DNA of 11,559 nt from Cyclostephanos tholiformis (taxonomy: Eukaryota > Bacillariophyta > Thalassiosirophyceae > Thalassiosirales > Thalassiosiraceae): positions 1 through 11,559 of the forward strand of contig JALLPB010001040.1 of NCBI GenBank assembly GCA_036939975.1, given 5' to 3'. Shown here in pieces: positions 9,821-11,559 of the stretch (positions are counted from its first letter, which is position 1; each line of letters begins with the position of its first letter). The position numbers and the translations under genes are program-made. The notes beneath the pieces were generated by a model. It ran no database searches and was not told where the DNA came from. It saw only the letters and a list, made by a program, of their open reading frames with translations.

Positions 9821-10911
9821 ATGGATAATATGATGCTGGCGCAATTATTGAGGGACATGCAGGTAACGGGATATGATGTATATTGTGTATTGTTATTTTG
9901 TAACGACGAGTACTTACTCGGTCGGGCGATAATTACCGCCAAGTCGTTCGGCGCGGCCACATTTTCGAACGACGCCACAATATAATTGATAATTGACCAT
10001 CGTCGCCGGGGGGTGGGGGGGGTCGAAGGAAACGCGAACGCGGTGGCCGGGGGTGGGGGCGGTTACTCGAAAATACTGGTGGAATAGCGAGGATCGCCGC
10101 GATCCAGATGTGATGACAATCCTGAGCCGCGGCCGAATATCGCGTTTTTTTTTTCTTCTTTTTTTTTTATTATTATTACTATGATGCACACACCGAACGG
10201 AACGCACGATGGAAAAAATGAAAATTCCGAAGGACAAAATAATGTCGCTTATCCACCATTCCATCCCATCGCATCCCCCCCCCCCCAACAAACACGTTCC
10301 CAACCATATCCCGATATGATGTACCACCCGATTCAGGATCCCGAGATGATGAGGGAGGCGAGGAAGATGATGTCCGATCCGATCTTTCAGGAACGGATGA
10401 GGCAATATACCGAGAACGACGCGTTCAAACGGCACATGGAAAAGACGAAGGAGGCATTGCAGGATAAGGATAAGGTGAAGGAGCTCGAGGAGGGCATGAA
10501 AAAGCGAATAGAGGAGGGGGAGAGGGAGCTCGAGGAATTGAAGATGAAGAGCGCCGGGTTGGGACTGGAGGATGAGGACGATGCGAAGGAGAAGGCCGAC
10601 GAGCTCAAGGTGTGATGTGCGCGCGGCGCCGAATGACTCTTTCGTTTTTGTATTCGTCATTTTTACTTTCACTGGTCGGGGGGGGGGAGATCGTATTGTA
10701 TGATTGCACGACACTCATCCATAATATATTATGCCGCCTCCCCCCTCCCCCGCCGTCAATCTTGTGCTCGTCTCGTCATTGCGTTGGGATCATTCGGGGG
10801 TTCGTTTTTCGTGTCGCGTCGCACCCAAATACGCTACACGCCACCCAGCCAAAGAATAAGAAAATGAAGAAAAAGACCAGTTCCAAAAAGAAGAAGGGAG
10901 GGAAGAAGTGA
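9821..10911 (+). CDS. Small charged helical protein with a Lys-rich tail, weakly STI1/Tic40-like (3 exons)
   Basis: Preferred model: exons 9821-9862, 10337-10609 and 10849-10911, 125 residues, both joins phase 0. Residues 1-50 run MDNMMLAQLLRDMQ then DPEMMREARKMMSDPIFQER, a pattern of Met-rich helices with DPxF/DPEMM turns like the STI1 (DP) helices of Hop and Tic40-type cochaperones; this is a weak resemblance and no function is assigned. Residues 50-84 are a Glu/Lys coiled-coil-like helix, 91-96 are acidic, and 105-125 are almost all Lys, which could bind nucleic acid or act as a nuclear or nucleolar signal. ATG 9821 sits in CCATGG. An alternative model starts at ATG 10181 and drops exon 1 (about 163 residues), but it would make the C-run at 10275-10286 coding. 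The last exon is supported because ELK joins PKNKKMKKK without a frame change, whereas read-through stops at once. Confidence 0.6.
9863..10336 (+). other. Intron 1 of the small helical-protein gene (preferred model)
   Basis: 474 nt, GTAACG donor, ATTCAG acceptor. Contains G runs (10008-10022), T-rich tracts (10145-10168) and 12 C at 10275-10286, the same homopolymer habit as the other introns here. Joining gives RDMQ-DPEMMREARK, a continuous helical repeat. It is the longest intron in the window; its middle could also hide a small exon. Confidence 0.5.
10610..10848 (+). other. Intron 2 of the small helical-protein gene
   Basis: 239 nt, GTGTGA donor after CTCAAG and ACCCAG acceptor. It contains 10 G at 10678-10687 and C-rich tracts near 10740. 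The frame continues on both sides in phase 0 into a Lys-rich end. Confidence 0.7.
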
Positions 10912-11119
10912 GAGTGGGTAGGTAGAGTGGCGAAATTGAGGAGTGGTAATTTGTTCTGAAAATTGACGGGGGCTAGATGGTTTTGCACGTGCATTCACTA
11001 TAATATCCGACCCCGACCCTGGCGAATACTACCATTCCTTTCGAAGTAGGAACAAAATAGAAATCAATCATAAGGATGTACTTTTTTTTTATATCGTTTA
11101 GTCTGGGCGCCCGAACTGA

Positions 11120-11160
11120 TGCCACCGGCATCATAGGACAACGCCGGTGGCACTATTTTT
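11120..11160. repeat. Hairpin 1 with T-tract
   Basis: A perfect 10-bp inverted repeat, TGCCACCGGC (11120-11129) and GCCGGTGGCA (11143-11152), with a 13-nt loop, followed by CTATTTTT (T5 at 11156-11160). Confidence 0.9.
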
Positions 11161-11189
11161 GGGGTAACTCTCTTTTATATCGAAATTTA

Positions 11190-11212
11190 CTACATACCAA
11201 AATCCTATGTAG
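11190..11212. repeat. Small inverted repeat between the two larger hairpins
   Basis: CTACATA (11190-11196) pairs perfectly with TATGTAG (11206-11212) around a 9-nt loop. Confidence 0.8.
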
Positions 11213-11228
11213 ATCGATAGTTTTTTAC

Positions 11229-11278
11229 TGACGGCGCTAGCAGCATCATATGATGATGCTGGCAGCGTCATTTTTTTT
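11229..11278. repeat. Hairpin 2 with T-tract
   Basis: A 42-nt imperfect palindrome, 11229-11270, two 21-nt arms with no loop; 17 of 21 positions pair as Watson-Crick, counted by eye. It begins TGACG, ends CGTCA, and is followed at once by eight T (11271-11278). Confidence 0.88.
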
Positions 11279-11464
11279 CATACAAAAACTCGCCTTCCGA
11301 AAAGTATCACATACCGATTCCCATGTCACTTCTCATTGCAAATACCAACTACGATACCAAATGAGAGTCATGAAAAATACTCTGTTGATATCACTGCCTC
11401 TCGTACATTTCCTGTGTAGGAATAGTACTCATGACAACGCCTATCTTGAAAAAAGACCCCCACC

Positions 11465-11559
11465 ATGGCAAAGCCGAACGCCGGGTCTAGCGGCATGGCT
11501 ATGTTATCAACAGCCGCCCGCCCCCGGCTACCTCATCGCTATGGGTTGTTTGACGCGGC
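11465..11559 (+). CDS. Possible 5' end of another gene, running off the window
   Basis: ATG 11465 lies in CCACCATGG, a strong start context, and the frame stays open for 31 codons to the window edge (MAKPNAGSSGMAMLSTAARP and onward). The encoded residues are Ala/Gly/Ser/Pro-rich and match nothing I recognise. An open frame this short is easily due to chance. Confidence 0.2.
   Translation, partial: MAKPNAGSSGMAMLSTAARPRLPHRYGLFDA

Larger units (their letters stand above)
10912..11464. other. Non-coding stretch with hairpin cluster
   Basis: Downstream of the small helical-protein gene. It has T-rich runs and several short inverted repeats, listed separately. No credible ORF or tRNA was recognised. 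Confidence 0.5.

Noticed and set aside
9821..9985. Reading straight through the first donor as a 54-residue ORF
   Set aside because: The codons after 9862 become A/T-rich and intron-like at first. A spliced model joins better to the downstream helix. I cannot exclude it fully.
9914..10714. A 266-codon minus-strand frame opposite the small helical protein
   Set aside because: It is a Leu-rich shadow of a Glu/Lys coiled coil on the other strand and has no domain of its own.
10612..10911. A 99-codon frame covering intron 2 and the Lys tail
   Set aside because: Only its last 21 codons look coding; the rest crosses a G run and matches an intron.
11120..11278. Bacterial intrinsic terminators and hence a bacterial contig
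   Set aside because: The genes have spliceosomal introns, a plastid-targeting leader and eukaryote-only families, so a bacterial origin is excluded. The hairpins are kept as an unexplained observation.

Overview
The window looks like nuclear DNA of a photosynthetic stramenopile, most likely a diatom. Three things point there. Genes are broken by short GT-AG introns of about 66 to 474 nt. One protein starts with a signal peptide followed by an ASFAP motif, the bipartite plastid-targeting signature of red-lineage secondary plastids. A decayed piggyBac-type DNA transposon lies at the left edge. No species is assigned.

Layout, left to right. Positions 1-2174 hold the relic of a piggyBac-like transposase on the + strand, readable only by hopping between frames. 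Positions 2175-2943 are non-coding. Positions 2944-6380 (+) hold a three-exon gene for a TBC-domain protein that I place in the TBC1D20/Gyp8 family (ER-anchored Rab GTPase-activating proteins). It is swollen by Asp/Ser/Arg low-complexity inserts and lacks the canonical glutamine finger. Positions 6716-9145 (-) hold a two-exon gene for a plastid-targeted carotenoid isomerase-like FAD protein (CRTISO family); it converges with the TBC gene. Positions 9821-10911 (+) hold a small three-exon gene for a 125-residue charged, helical, Lys-tailed protein with a weak STI1/Tic40-like look; it is divergent from the isomerase gene. Positions 10912-11559 are mostly non-coding but contain a hairpin cluster with T-tracts and, at the very edge, the possible start of another gene.

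The genes do not form an operon or an evident pathway. The TBC protein would act in early secretory traffic, the isomerase in carotenoid synthesis in the plastid, and the small protein has no assigned role. Exon models were built by hand by requiring GT-AG borders, reading-frame continuity and continuity of recognisable family motifs. All five introns of the three intact genes meet these tests, but none is backed by transcript data. No rRNA, tRNA, CRISPR array or complete mobile element was seen.
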